Source: Xaviernesmea oryzae (GTDB lineage Bacteria; Pseudomonadota; Alphaproteobacteria; Rhizobiales; Rhizobiaceae). Taken from it: a stretch of 64,000 nt of DNA. The translations under genes were made by a program, and so were the position numbers. The stretch spans positions 62,001-126,000 of the forward strand of contig NZ_FXAF01000011.1 in NCBI RefSeq assembly GCF_900177415.1, written 5' to 3'. Each line of letters opens with the position of its first letter. The stretch's first letter is position 1. Shown piece by piece: positions 38,101-46,706 of this stretch. The notes under the pieces are model-generated. The model was not told the origin of the DNA. It did no database searches and worked only from the letters and a program-made list of their open reading frames with translations.

Positions 38101-38547
38101 TCAGAGCGGCTTGCGGTACTGAATGAAGCCGGCGTTCTGCGCGACGCGGTCGTAGAGCCGCCGCGCTGTGGCGTTGCTTTCATGCGTCAGCCAGTAGAGC
38201 CGGCCGGCCTTGTTCTTCCGGGCAAGTTCGGCGACGGCATCGATCAGCGCCTCGCCGGTGCCCTTGCCGCGCTGGGAAAGCTCCACATAGAGATCCTGCA
38301 GGTAGCAGGTCCAGTCCGGCAGCCAACAGGAGCGGTGGAAGACCGCATGCGCGATGCCGACGAGCCGCCCGTTTTCATCGAAGGCGCCGAGGCCGTGCAT
38401 CGGCTCTTCGGGATCGAGAAGCCGGTTCCAGGTGAGGTCGTATTGCTCCTTCGGCAGCACCGTTTCGTAGAAGCGAAGATAGGCTTCGAAGAGCGGACCC
38501 CAGGCGGGTCGGTCGGACGGTTCGAGCGGGCGGACGGTGACGGGCAT
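38101..38547 (-). CDS. GNAT-family N-acetyltransferase
   Basis: A 148-residue acetyltransferase with the GNAT fold. The acetyl-CoA loop is QRGKGTGEALIDAV (about 92-105), preceded by the beta-4 strand YLQDLYVE and followed by YWLTHESNATARRLYDRV, the usual motif B. The acceptor substrate cannot be inferred. GAGGAG lies seven bases before the ATG complementary to 38545-38547. It lies downstream of icd on the same strand, but a terminator separates them. Confidence 0.87.
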   Translation of the reverse strand: MPVTVRPLEPSDRPAWGPLFEAYLRFYETVLPKEQYDLTWNRLLDPEEPMHGLGAFDENGRLVGIAHAVFHRSCWLPDWTCYLQDLYVELSQRGKGTGEALIDAVAELARKNKAGRLYWLTHESNATARRLYDRVAQNAGFIQYRKPL

Positions 38548-38560
38548 AGGCGGGCTCCTC

Positions 38561-38590
38561 AAAAGAAAACGGCGGAGATTTCTCTCCGCC
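38561..38590 (-). terminator. Terminator of icd
   Basis: GGCGGAGA (38571-38578) pairs perfectly with TCTCCGCC (38583-38590). On the minus strand it is followed by GTTTTCTTTT. Confidence 0.9.
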
Positions 38591-38616
38591 GCATGTTCTT
38601 AGCCGATTTTTCGGGC

Positions 38617-39831
38617 TCAGGCAGCCATGGCCTTCTTGAGGTTCTCGTCGATCTTGTCGAGGAAGGCCGTCGTCGAAAGCCACGGCTGATCGGGACCGAT
38701 GAGAAGCGCGAGGTCCTTGGTCATGAAGCCGGATTCGACGGTCGCGACGCAGACGGTTTCGAGCGTGGAGGCGAATTTCGCGAGCTCGGCATTGTCGTCG
38801 AGCTTGGCGCGGTGCGCGAGGCCGCGGGTCCAGGCGAAGATCGAGGCGATCGAGTTGGTCGAGGTTTCCTGGCCCTTCTGGTGCTGGCGGTAGTGGCGGG
38901 TGACCGTGCCGTGCGCGGCTTCCGCTTCGACCGTCTTGCCGTCCGGGGTGAGCAGGACCGAGGTCATCAGGCCGAGCGAGCCGAAGCCCTGCGCGACCGT
39001 GTCGGACTGCACGTCGCCGTCGTAGTTCTTGCAGGCCCAGACGTAGCCGCCGGACCACTTCAGCGCAGCCGCGACCATGTCGTCGATCAGGCGGTGTTCG
39101 TAGGTGATGCCGGCTTCGTCGAACTTCGCCTTGAACTCGGTCTGGTAGACCTCTTCGAAGATGTCCTTGAAGCGACCGTCATAGGCCTTGAGGATGGTGT
39201 TCTTGGTGGAGAGGTAGACCGGCCACTTGCGCATCAGGCCGTACATCATCGAGGCGCGCGCGAACTCGCGGATCGAATCGTCGAGGTTGTACATGGCCAT
39301 GGTGACGCCGGCGCCCGGAGCGTTGAAGACGTCCTTCTCGATCACCGTGCCGTCTTCGCCGACGAACTTGATGGTCAGCTTGCCCTTGCCCGGGAACTTG
39401 AAGTCGGTGGCGCGGTACTGGTCGCCGAAGGCGTGGCGGCCGACGACGATCGGCTGCGTCCAGCCCGGAACGAGGCGGGGAACGTTCTTGCAGATGATCG
39501 GCTCGCGGAAGATGACGCCGCCCAGGATGTTGCGGATCGTGCCGTTCGGGCTCTTCCACATTTCCTTGAGCCCGAATTCCTTCACGCGGGCCTCGTCCGG
39601 GGTGATCGTCGCGCACTTGATGCCGACGCCGTGCTTCTTGATGGCGTTGGCGGCGTCGATCGTCACCTGGTCGTTGGTCGCGTCGCGGTTCTCGACCGAG
39701 AGGTCGTAATATTCGATGTCCAGATCGAGATAGGGAAGGATCAGCTTGTCCTTGATGAGCTGCCAGATGATGCGGGTCATCTCGTCGCCGTCGAGATCGA
39801 CGATCGGGTTTGCTACCTTGATCTTTTGCAT
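38617..39831 (-). CDS. icd: NADP-dependent isocitrate dehydrogenase
   Basis: TCA-cycle enzyme converting isocitrate to 2-oxoglutarate with NADP. The 404-residue length and the start [20 protein letters not shown] fit the homodimeric, eukaryote-like (type II) IDH found in alphaproteobacteria, not the E. coli type. Visible active-site parts are KSPNGTIRN (isocitrate phosphate-like loop Ser/Asn), [14 protein letters not shown]-type metal-binding Asp residues, and the NADP loop [18 protein letters not shown] is six bases before the ATG. A promoter at 39893-39920 and a terminator at 38561-38590 frame a single-gene transcript. Confidence 0.97.
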   Translation of the reverse strand: MQKIKVANPIVDLDGDEMTRIIWQLIKDKLILPYLDLDIEYYDLSVENRDATNDQVTIDAANAIKKHGVGIKCATITPDEARVKEFGLKEMWKSPNGTIRNILGGVIFREPIICKNVPRLVPGWTQPIVVGRHAFGDQYRATDFKFPGKGKLTIKFVGEDGTVIEKDVFNAPGAGVTMAMYNLDDSIREFARASMMYGLMRKWPVYLSTKNTILKAYDGRFKDIFEEVYQTEFKAKFDEAGITYEHRLIDDMVAAALKWSGGYVWACKNYDGDVQSDTVAQGFGSLGLMTSVLLTPDGKTVEAEAAHGTVTRHYRQHQKGQETSTNSIASIFAWTRGLAHRAKLDDNAELAKFASTLETVCVATVESGFMTKDLALLIGPDQPWLSTTAFLDKIDENLKKAMAA

Positions 39832-39892
39832 GGAATTCCTCTTGGACGTGAGTGGACCTTTTGCGCCCCGACGGGTGGACGCCAGTGGGTGC

Positions 39893-39920
39893 GCTATAGC
39901 ACCGCCGGGCCGGAACGCAA
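39893..39920 (-). promoter_or_regulatory. Sigma70-type promoter of icd
   Basis: On the minus strand: TTGCGT (complement of 39915-39920), a 16-base spacer, and TATAGC (complement of 39893-39898). The leader to the icd ATG would be about 55 bases. It has the same architecture as the tRNA-Leu promoter. Confidence 0.6.
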
Positions 39921-40079
39921 AGGCATTCGGCCGTCCTATGCGGCTTTTCGGGAGAGAAATCGCGGCGCATCCGCGGGACCTCGGCGATTGCCCGGAGGAT
40001 TGCCCGAGGATTGCCCTTGTCAAACCGCAAACCGGGTTTAATGTCCGGGGCATCTCATTCGAACAACCGGATTCTCCCC

Positions 40080-40610
40080 ATGCGGACCCTGCCGCTCGCC
40101 ATCGCCTTTTCGCTGCTCTCCACCTTCGCCGCGGCGGCCGACGCCACCGATCCCGTCAGGCAGGTGATGAAGATCACCGAGGACAACTGGAACACCGTCG
40201 ACAGCGAATGGAAGTACATCTTCGATCCCGACCCGCTGGCCCGCCTTTTCAGCAAGAGGTTCCAGGCCGCCTACGCGGAAGCCGCGAAACATCCGGCCTA
40301 CGAGACCGAGAACAACCAGCCCGGCGACCCCTTCGGCTACGACGTCATCACCAGCTCGCAGGACGGCTGTCCGCTGCAGGAGGTCAAGATGAACTCGGGC
40401 GCGGGCGCGGGCGGCATGACGGACGTGACCGTCACCTTCAAGATGTGGACCTGCGTCGACGAGGCGGATGTCAAGGACAGCGTCAGCGAAGTGCATTTCG
40501 ACGTGATCGACGAGGACGGCAAGCCGGTGATCGACGATATCCACCGCGTCGCCGACGGCGAGCGGGATTCGGTGATCGAGGAGATGCAGTCGATCGCCAA
40601 GGGCGAATGA
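40080..40610 (+). CDS. Secreted protein of unknown function
   Basis: A 176-residue protein with a signal peptide ([20 protein letters not shown], cleavage near residue 20). The mature part is acidic and contains two Cys residues (in QDGCPLQEV and MWTCVDE) that could form a disulfide. I recognise no named domain. It is divergent from icd. The start at 40080 lies beyond a weak ribosome site; upstream in-frame codons to 40011 would place the signal internally and are rejected. Confidence 0.75.
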   Translation: MRTLPLAIAFSLLSTFAAAADATDPVRQVMKITEDNWNTVDSEWKYIFDPDPLARLFSKRFQAAYAEAAKHPAYETENNQPGDPFGYDVITSSQDGCPLQEVKMNSGAGAGGMTDVTVTFKMWTCVDEADVKDSVSEVHFDVIDEDGKPVIDDIHRVADGERDSVIEEMQSIAKGE

Positions 40611-40707
40611 CCGTCCTTCCGGAACGCATGAGCAGGCTCGCCGAATCCATCCGCGGGGATATATTCCATTCCGGTGAGCGGGCGCCGTCGCCCGCCTGGG
40701 GTGGTTG

Positions 40708-42696
40708 ATGAGGTTTGCCACCAAGATCAGGGACTGGCTGCTGGCCAACGATCCGGCGCTGTCGCGCTTCCGCATGGCCGGACGCGTGACGCTGACGGTC
40801 GTGGCGACCGTCGCCTGCCTGGCGGCGATCCATCTGGCCGGCCTGGCGCTGCCTTCGATCGCCTACGGGCTTGCCATCATCCTCTCGATCGAAGGCGGCG
40901 TGGCGGTGCGCGACCGGCTGCCGGCCGAGCAGTTGAAGACGCGGCTGATCGGCGGCGTGGTGAGCCTCTTGTGCGTCGGGCTCGCCGCGGCGCTGGAGGA
41001 CTGGCGCTATATTTCCGATCCGATGTTCCTGGTGGTCATCCTCTGCGCCACCGTCGGCCGCGTCTACGGGCCGCGCGGCTTCGCGGTCGGCATGTTCGCC
41101 TTCACCTCCTATTTCATGGGCGCTTATCTGAGGCCGGGCCTCGCCGACCTGCCGCTCGGCGCGATCGGCCCGGCGCTCGCGGTCGTCACCGGCCATCTGG
41201 TGCGCACCTACGTGCTGCCGGACGACTGGCGGCGCGACCTGCTCCAGTCCCTCGTGGCGATCCAGGGCAGGGTGGGCGACATCCTGATGCGGCTTGCCGT
41301 CCTTTCGGGCGCCCGGTCCTCGACCGACGCGGACCGGCGCGAGCTGCGCCAGTTGGAGGAACGGCTGAAGGACGTGGTGCTGATGGCGGAAGGATTCCTG
41401 CCGCGGCCGCCGGAGGGCTCGATCGAGCCGGAAAACGAGCCGGTCACGGGGCTCGCCATGACGATCTTCGACGTGCATCTCGCCGCCGAAAGCGCGATCG
41501 TGCTCTCGCTCGAAGCGCCGCCGCCCTTCGTGCTCGTCCACGCGCTGATCGAAGAAGACCTGGATATGGCGGAGAAGATCGCCGCAAGCCCGGCGGTCGC
41601 CGGCGACGAGCGGGTATCGGAAAGCGCCCGCGCGCTCGTCTGGCTGCAGAAGGCGAGGATGGCGCTTACGGACGCGATAGAGGAGGGGCGCCGAAACCGG
41701 TTCGAGACGATCGACGGTGCCGTGCCGCCGCCCGCGGCCAAGCCGGATTTTTCCCTCGGGAACCCGCAGATCCGCGCCGCGATCCAGATCACGGTGGCCT
41801 CGGCCGTCGCGATGGGCTTCGGCCTCATGCTGTCTCGCGACCGCTGGTTCTGGGCGGTGCTGACCGCCTTCCTGATCTTCACCAACACGAAGTCGCGCGG
41901 CGACGCGGCGATCCGGGCGCTGCAGCGGTCGATCGGCACGCTCGCCGGCATCGCCAGCGGCCTGGTGCTGGCGACGCTGATCGGTCCCCAGCCGGTCCTT
42001 TCGGTGCCTCTCGTGGCGCTCTGCATCTTCCTGGGCTTCTATTTCCTGCAGGTCTCCTATGCGGCGATGACCTTCTTCATCTCGATCGTGCTCTGCCTGA
42101 TCTACGGGCTGATCGGCTCGCTGACCCTCGATCTCCTGTGGCTGAGGATCGAGGAGACGCTGATCGGCGCGATAGCCGGCACGGTGGTCGCCTTTCTCGT
42201 TTTTCCGGCGCCGACCCGCTCGACGCTCGATCAGGCGCTCGGGCGCTGGTTCGACGGGCTGCGGCAGCTTCTGGCGGCGGTCGAGGAGGGAAAGGGCGGT
42301 TTCGAGGTGATCGAGCTGTCGCGAAAGCTCGACGCCGCCTATCGCGAGGTGACGGTCGCCGCGCGTCCGCTCGGCACCTCCTGGTCGGTGGTGACGCGGC
42401 CCGGCCAGGTGCGTCAGACGCTGGCGATTTTCCTCGGCGCCACCTATTGGGCGCGCATCTTCGCCCATAACGCGGTGCAGGCGGGGCGCAAGCCGGAGGG
42501 AGAGGTGCTGGCCTCGCTCGAAGAAGCGCTCCGGACCGTCGATGCGCTCGCCCCGCGCGGCTCGGAATGTTTTTCGGTCAAACGCGATCTCGGCAGCGCC
42601 GCCGGCCGGCATCTGCCGATCTTCAAGCACGGCACCCGTATAGGCGTCGAAATGATCGGGTCGATGCTGAGCAGGCTTTATCCCGCAGCCGCGTGA
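40708..42696 (+). CDS. FUSC-family inner membrane protein
   Basis: A 662-residue protein with the layout of the FUSC/AaeB family: two clusters of transmembrane helices (about 24-175 and 360-510), each followed by a cytoplasmic segment. Relatives such as E. coli AaeB export aromatic acids, but most are uncharacterised. The second cluster has the family-like RWFWAVLTAFLIFTNTKSRGDAAIR. No membrane-fusion partner (AaeA/HlyD type) is adjacent, so an efflux role is only inferred. The start is ATG 40708 after GGGGTGG. Confidence 0.85.
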   Translation: MRFATKIRDWLLANDPALSRFRMAGRVTLTVVATVACLAAIHLAGLALPSIAYGLAIILSIEGGVAVRDRLPAEQLKTRLIGGVVSLLCVGLAAALEDWRYISDPMFLVVILCATVGRVYGPRGFAVGMFAFTSYFMGAYLRPGLADLPLGAIGPALAVVTGHLVRTYVLPDDWRRDLLQSLVAIQGRVGDILMRLAVLSGARSSTDADRRELRQLEERLKDVVLMAEGFLPRPPEGSIEPENEPVTGLAMTIFDVHLAAESAIVLSLEAPPPFVLVHALIEEDLDMAEKIAASPAVAGDERVSESARALVWLQKARMALTDAIEEGRRNRFETIDGAVPPPAAKPDFSLGNPQIRAAIQITVASAVAMGFGLMLSRDRWFWAVLTAFLIFTNTKSRGDAAIRALQRSIGTLAGIASGLVLATLIGPQPVLSVPLVALCIFLGFYFLQVSYAAMTFFISIVLCLIYGLIGSLTLDLLWLRIEETLIGAIAGTVVAFLVFPAPTRSTLDQALGRWFDGLRQLLAAVEEGKGGFEVIELSRKLDAAYREVTVAARPLGTSWSVVTRPGQVRQTLAIFLGATYWARIFAHNAVQAGRKPEGEVLASLEEALRTVDALAPRGSECFSVKRDLGSAAGRHLPIFKHGTRIGVEMIGSMLSRLYPAAA

Positions 42697-42757
42697 GACT
42701 TGCCGATTGCCGCCTGCACCGCTATTGCGGGCGCGAATTTTGAGACGGAAGCAAAAG

Positions 42758-43594
42758 ATGTCAGGGACGAACAGCGAGCGCGAACTGATTGCGGAAGGGC
42801 CGGCGATCGTGCTGGTGGAGCCTCAGCTTGGCGAGAATATCGGCATGGTGGCGCGCGCCATGGCCAATTTCGGCCTTGCCGAACTGAGGCTCGTCAATCC
42901 GCGCGACGGCTGGCCGAGCGAGAAGGCGCGCGCTGCGGCCTCCAAGGCCGACCACGTGATCGACGCGACCAAGGTCTACGAAACGCTGGAAGAGGCGATC
43001 AGCGACCTGAACTTCGTCTATGCCACCACGGCGCGCGAGCGCTACGGCTTCAAGCCGGTGCGGTCGCCGGTGATAGCGGCCACGACGTTGCAGACGAAAT
43101 TCCGGGCAGGCGAAAAGACCGGCATTCTCTTCGGCCGCGAGCGCTGGGGCCTCACCAACGGGGAGGTGGCGCTCGCCGACGAGATCGTCACGTTTCCCGT
43201 CAATCCCGCCTTCGCTTCGCTCAACATCGCCCAGGCCGTGCTTCTGATGTCCTACGAATGGATGAAATCGGGAATGGAGGACCTCGGCGAGACGCCTTTC
43301 CAGGCCGTCGGGCAGCGGCCCTCCACCAAGGAACAGCTGTTCGGCCTGTTCGAGCATCTGGAAGAGGCGCTCGACGCACGCAACTATTTTCATCCGCCCG
43401 CGAAAAAGCCAAAAATGATCGACAACCTGCGTGCCGTCATCTCGCGGCGGGGTTTTACGGAACAGGAGATCAGCGTGTTCCGGGGCGTCATCAGTTCGCT
43501 CGACCGTTTCCCGCGGCGATGGCCGAAGCAGGAGAAGGCGGGCGATCCCCACGGGGATATCGGGGAGAATACGGGGAATGACGCAGACGAGTGA
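42758..43594 (+). CDS. TrmJ-like SPOUT RNA methyltransferase
   Basis: A 278-residue SPOUT methyltransferase. The N-terminal domain has [20 protein letters not shown], typical of TrmJ/TrmH-type enzymes. The trefoil-knot S-adenosylmethionine site is [12 protein letters not shown] followed by [16 protein letters not shown]. TrmJ makes 2'-O-methylation at tRNA position 32, and I infer that role here. The C-terminal third is helical and typical of the proteobacterial proteins. Its 3' end overlaps the start of murI by 17 bases. Confidence 0.88.
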   Translation: MSGTNSERELIAEGPAIVLVEPQLGENIGMVARAMANFGLAELRLVNPRDGWPSEKARAAASKADHVIDATKVYETLEEAISDLNFVYATTARERYGFKPVRSPVIAATTLQTKFRAGEKTGILFGRERWGLTNGEVALADEIVTFPVNPAFASLNIAQAVLLMSYEWMKSGMEDLGETPFQAVGQRPSTKEQLFGLFEHLEEALDARNYFHPPAKKPKMIDNLRAVISRRGFTEQEISVFRGVISSLDRFPRRWPKQEKAGDPHGDIGENTGNDADE

Positions 43595-44375
43595 ACTGAA
43601 GCCGGTGCTGATGTTCGATTCCGGCATCGGCGGACTGACGGTGCTGCGCGAGGCGCGCGTCCTGATGCCGGAACGCGGCTTCATCTATATCGCCGATGAT
43701 GCGGGTTTTCCTTATGGCGGCTGGGAAGAGCCGGCGCTCAAGGAGCGCATTCTCTCCCTCTTCGAAAAGCTGCTGAAGGAATACGATCCGGAAGTCTGCG
43801 TGATCGCCTGCAACACGGCCTTCACGCTGGCCGGCGCGGATCTGCGGGAAAAATTCCCCGGGATGGCCTTTGTCGGCACGGTGCCGGCGATCAAGCCGGC
43901 CGCCGAGCGCACCCGCTCCGGTCTCGTTTCCGTGCTCGCGACGCCGGGGACGGTGAAGCGCGCCTATACCCGCGATCTCATCCAGTCCTTCGCGACCCAA
44001 TGCCATGTGCGGCTCGTCGGCTCGGAAAATCTCGCGCGCATGGCCGAAGCCTATATCCGCGGCGAGGCGATCTCCGACGAGGCCGTCATGGCGGAGATCG
44101 AGCCGTGCTTCATCGACAAGGACGGGAAAAAGACCGACATCGTCGTGCTCGCCTGCACGCATTATCCCTTCATGGCGAATGTCTTCCGGCGGCTCGCGCC
44201 CTGGCCGGTCGACTGGCTCGATCCGGCCGAGGCGATCGCGAGGCAGGCGCGCCGCAAGGTGCCGCTCGTCGACGGCGCTGAGCATCCCGACAATTACGAT
44301 TTCGCCGTCTTCATCTCCGGCAGCCCGGATTTCGCGACCCGGCGGCTGATGCAGGGTTTCGGGTTGAGGGCATAG
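43578..44375 (+). CDS. murI: Glutamate racemase
   Basis: Makes D-glutamate for peptidoglycan. A 265-residue enzyme with FDSGIGG at 13-19 and the two catalytic cysteines Cys78 (IACNTA) and Cys193 (ACTHYP). The ATG at 43578 lies inside the trmJ-like gene, with GGGGA three bases upstream, so the two are coupled. The sequence [21 protein letters not shown], with an inserted Ala/Phe near the usual YxxD-xxxPYG, is the rhizobial form. Confidence 0.94.
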   Translation: MTQTSELKPVLMFDSGIGGLTVLREARVLMPERGFIYIADDAGFPYGGWEEPALKERILSLFEKLLKEYDPEVCVIACNTAFTLAGADLREKFPGMAFVGTVPAIKPAAERTRSGLVSVLATPGTVKRAYTRDLIQSFATQCHVRLVGSENLARMAEAYIRGEAISDEAVMAEIEPCFIDKDGKKTDIVVLACTHYPFMANVFRRLAPWPVDWLDPAEAIARQARRKVPLVDGAEHPDNYDFAVFISGSPDFATRRLMQGFGLRA

Positions 44376-44479
44376 CAGGCGGTCGGGATCAGGGAAGGGG
44401 CGGCGGCTCCTCAAAACACCCCTTGCCAAGCTTGAAATTCGGTGGCTTGCTCGCCTCCTTCTCTGGAGGAATTTCGAAA

Positions 44480-45118
44480 ATGTCGCTTGAACACTGGCTT
44501 GCCTTCGTCGCCGCGTCGTCCGTCCTGCTCGCGATACCCGGACCGACGATCCTGCTGGTCATCTCCTATGCGCTGAGCCACGGCCGCAGGGTCGCCACCG
44601 CGACGGTCGCCGGCGTCGCGCTCGGCGACTTCACCGCGATGACCGCTTCGATGCTCGGCCTCGGCGCGCTGCTTGCGACCTCCGCGGCGCTCTTCACGGT
44701 GCTGAAATGGGTGGGTGCGGCCTATCTCATCTATCTCGGCATCAAGCTCTGGCGCGCTCCGGTGTCCGAAAGGACGGCCGAGGTCGACGAGGCGGAGACG
44801 CAGTCGGCCAAGCCTTTCCGCGTCTTCCTGCATGCCTATGCGGTGACGGCGCTCAATCCGAAGAGCATCGTCTTCTTCGTCGCCTTCCTGCCGCAGTTCC
44901 TCGATCTTTCGAAGCCGCTCTTCCTGCAGATGGCGATCTTCGAGATCACCTTCCTGACGCTCGCGACGTTGAACGCGACGCTCTATGGTCTCTTGGCAGC
45001 GCTGGCGCGCAACCAGATCCGCAAGCCGAAGGTCCAGAGGATCGTCAACCGCACCGGCGGTTCGCTGATGATCGGCGCCGGCCTGCTTTCGATCGGTTTG
45101 AAGCGCGCCACCGCATAA
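44480..45118 (+). CDS. LysE/RhtB-family exporter (first)
   Basis: A 212-residue inner membrane protein of the LysE/RhtB family of amino-acid and metabolite exporters, with about six membrane helices. The family signature is AIPGPTILLVISYALSHGRR near the N-terminus, and VTALNPKSIVFFVAFLPQF is the conserved second half motif. GGAGGA precedes the ATG by nine bases. A related gene lies 400 bases downstream with a GFA-type gene between them. The substrate is unknown. Confidence 0.9.
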   Translation: MSLEHWLAFVAASSVLLAIPGPTILLVISYALSHGRRVATATVAGVALGDFTAMTASMLGLGALLATSAALFTVLKWVGAAYLIYLGIKLWRAPVSERTAEVDEAETQSAKPFRVFLHAYAVTALNPKSIVFFVAFLPQFLDLSKPLFLQMAIFEITFLTLATLNATLYGLLAALARNQIRKPKVQRIVNRTGGSLMIGAGLLSIGLKRATA

Positions 45119-45142
45119 GCTTTCATCTGGGAGGAGGAGCAG

Positions 45143-45514
45143 ATGCTGACGGGACGTTGCCATTGCGGCGAAACGATTTTCGAGATCGACGGCGAGCTGC
45201 CGCAGGCGCTCACCCGCTGCACCTGTACCTTCTGCTCGAGGCGGGGCACACTTTACGCCTATTACGAGCCGAAGCGGGTGCATGTGAAGGCGGACCCCGC
45301 CAGCGACCGGGTCTACCGCTGGAACTCCAAACTGGTGGCGCATCATTTCTGCGGCACCTGCGGCTGCACGACCTACAGCGACAGCCCGGATTTCCAGCTG
45401 GACGGGACATGGGACGGCAAGACGCGCCGCTTCGGCGTGAATGCAAGGCTGTTCGATGATTTCGATGCCGAGGAATGGCCGCATACGGTCATCGACGGCA
45501 GAAACCTCTGGTAG
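45143..45514 (+). CDS. GFA-family zinc protein
   Basis: A 123-residue protein of the GFA (glutathione-dependent formaldehyde-activating) family. The zinc-binding cysteine pairs are present: Cys6 and Cys8 (RCHCGE), Cys26, Cys28 and Cys31 (TRCTCTFC), and Cys70, Cys73 and Cys75 (HHFCGTCGC). Whether it binds glutathione is uncertain for most family members. It begins 24 bases after the first LysE gene, with GGGAGGAGGAG just upstream, and the second LysE gene starts 10 bases after it. Confidence 0.9.
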   Translation: MLTGRCHCGETIFEIDGELPQALTRCTCTFCSRRGTLYAYYEPKRVHVKADPASDRVYRWNSKLVAHHFCGTCGCTTYSDSPDFQLDGTWDGKTRRFGVNARLFDDFDAEEWPHTVIDGRNLW

Positions 45515-45524
45515 GAGAAGGCTT

Positions 45525-46157
45525 ATGAACGAAGTGACCCTGCTTGCCTTTGCGATCGTCGCTTTCATCGGCATTGCGACGCCGGGGCCGACCGTGCTTC
45601 TGGCGCTGACCAACGGTTCGCGTTACGGGCTCAAACGGGCGCTGCCGGGCATGGCAGGTGCCATGCTCTCCGATTTCGTGCTGATCGGTGCCGTGGCGTT
45701 GGGCCTCGGCGCGCTGCTTGCGGCTTCCGAATTCTGGTTCTCTGTCGTCAAATGGCTGGGTGCCGGCTATCTCGCCTTCCTCGGCATCATGCTTATCCGC
45801 TCCAAAGGATCGCTTGACGTTACGGAAGGTTCCGTGACGTCAGGCTCGGGCTCTGCGAGATCGGTCTTCCTGAAAAGCTTTCTGGTGGCGGTGACCAATC
45901 CCAAGGGCTACCTGTTCTTCTCGGCCTTCCTGCCCCAGTTCATTGCGGCCGATGCGCCGCAGGCGCCGCAATACGCGATCCTCGCGATCGTCTTCGCGCT
46001 GGTCGATTTCGCTGTCATGTTCGCCTATGCGCTGCTCGGCTCGCGGGCCGTGCATCTTTTGAAGAAGAAGGGCGCGCTCTGGCTCGACAGGCTCTGCGGC
46101 GGGGCGCTTCTGGCGCTCGCGGGGTCTCTGGCCTTCTATCGAAGGGCCGCCGGTTAA
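45525..46157 (+). CDS. LysE/RhtB-family exporter (second)
   Basis: A 210-residue LysE-type exporter with the TPGPTVLLALTNGSRYG signature and VAVTNPKGYLFFSAFLPQF as the second motif. It is diverged from the first LysE copy, so it is not a recent duplicate. TAGGAGAAGG lies shortly before the ATG. The three genes LysE-GFA-LysE, with 10-24 base gaps, are likely one transcript, continuing with the VOC gene 23 bases on. Confidence 0.9.
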   Translation: MNEVTLLAFAIVAFIGIATPGPTVLLALTNGSRYGLKRALPGMAGAMLSDFVLIGAVALGLGALLAASEFWFSVVKWLGAGYLAFLGIMLIRSKGSLDVTEGSVTSGSGSARSVFLKSFLVAVTNPKGYLFFSAFLPQFIAADAPQAPQYAILAIVFALVDFAVMFAYALLGSRAVHLLKKKGALWLDRLCGGALLALAGSLAFYRRAAG

Positions 46158-46180
46158 AAGCCGATCAAAGGGAGGACGTC

Positions 46181-46588
46181 ATGCCGAATCCGGTGAAATC
46201 GGTAAGGCCGTTCCTGATGTTCCAGGGCGGCCGCTGCGAGGAGGCGATCACCTTCTATACCTCCGTGCTGCCGGAAAGCCAGATCGCCGATATCAAGCGC
46301 TACGGACCGGGCGAGATGGGAGCGGAAGGCAGCGTGTTCCGCGCGACCTTCGAGCTTGCGGGCCAGCAGGTGGACTGCATCGACAGTCCGGTCAAGCACG
46401 CCTTCGACTTCACGCCGTCCTTTTCCTTCTTCGTGGAATGCGGCACGGAGGAGGAGCTCGGGCGGCTGGCCGGCGCTCTCGCAGAAGGCGGGGCATTCCT
46501 TATGCCGATCGACAATTATGGGTTCAGCCGGAAATTCTGCTGGCTGAACGACCGCTTCGGCATCTCCTGGCAGCTCAATTTCGAGTAG
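46181..46588 (+). CDS. VOC-family (PhnB-like) protein
   Basis: A 135-residue protein of the PhnB/3-demethylubiquinone-9 methyltransferase-like branch of the glyoxalase (VOC) superfamily. The paired beta-alpha-beta units are seen in RPFLMFQGGRCEEAITFYTS and DFTPSFSFFVECGTEEE, ending DRFGISWQLN as in the family. Enzymatic function is unknown; homologues are often single-domain proteins of this length. GGGAGG lies five bases before the ATG. Confidence 0.88.
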   Translation: MPNPVKSVRPFLMFQGGRCEEAITFYTSVLPESQIADIKRYGPGEMGAEGSVFRATFELAGQQVDCIDSPVKHAFDFTPSFSFFVECGTEEELGRLAGALAEGGAFLMPIDNYGFSRKFCWLNDRFGISWQLNFE

Positions 46589-46706
46589 CTCCAAAGCCTG
46601 TGCATTTTCGCTCTTGCCCGGCGAAACGAATCCCGGTCTCTGTTATGGCAGCAGAGTCGCGGGGCCGGTGAGTCACCGCGAAGAGACGGCAGACGAGGGA
46701 ATTGCA

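Noticed and set aside
40483-42630. 715-codon antisense and a 598-codon same-strand ORF within the FUSC gene
   Set aside because: Both lack domains, whereas the FUSC frame has two clean clusters of membrane helices.
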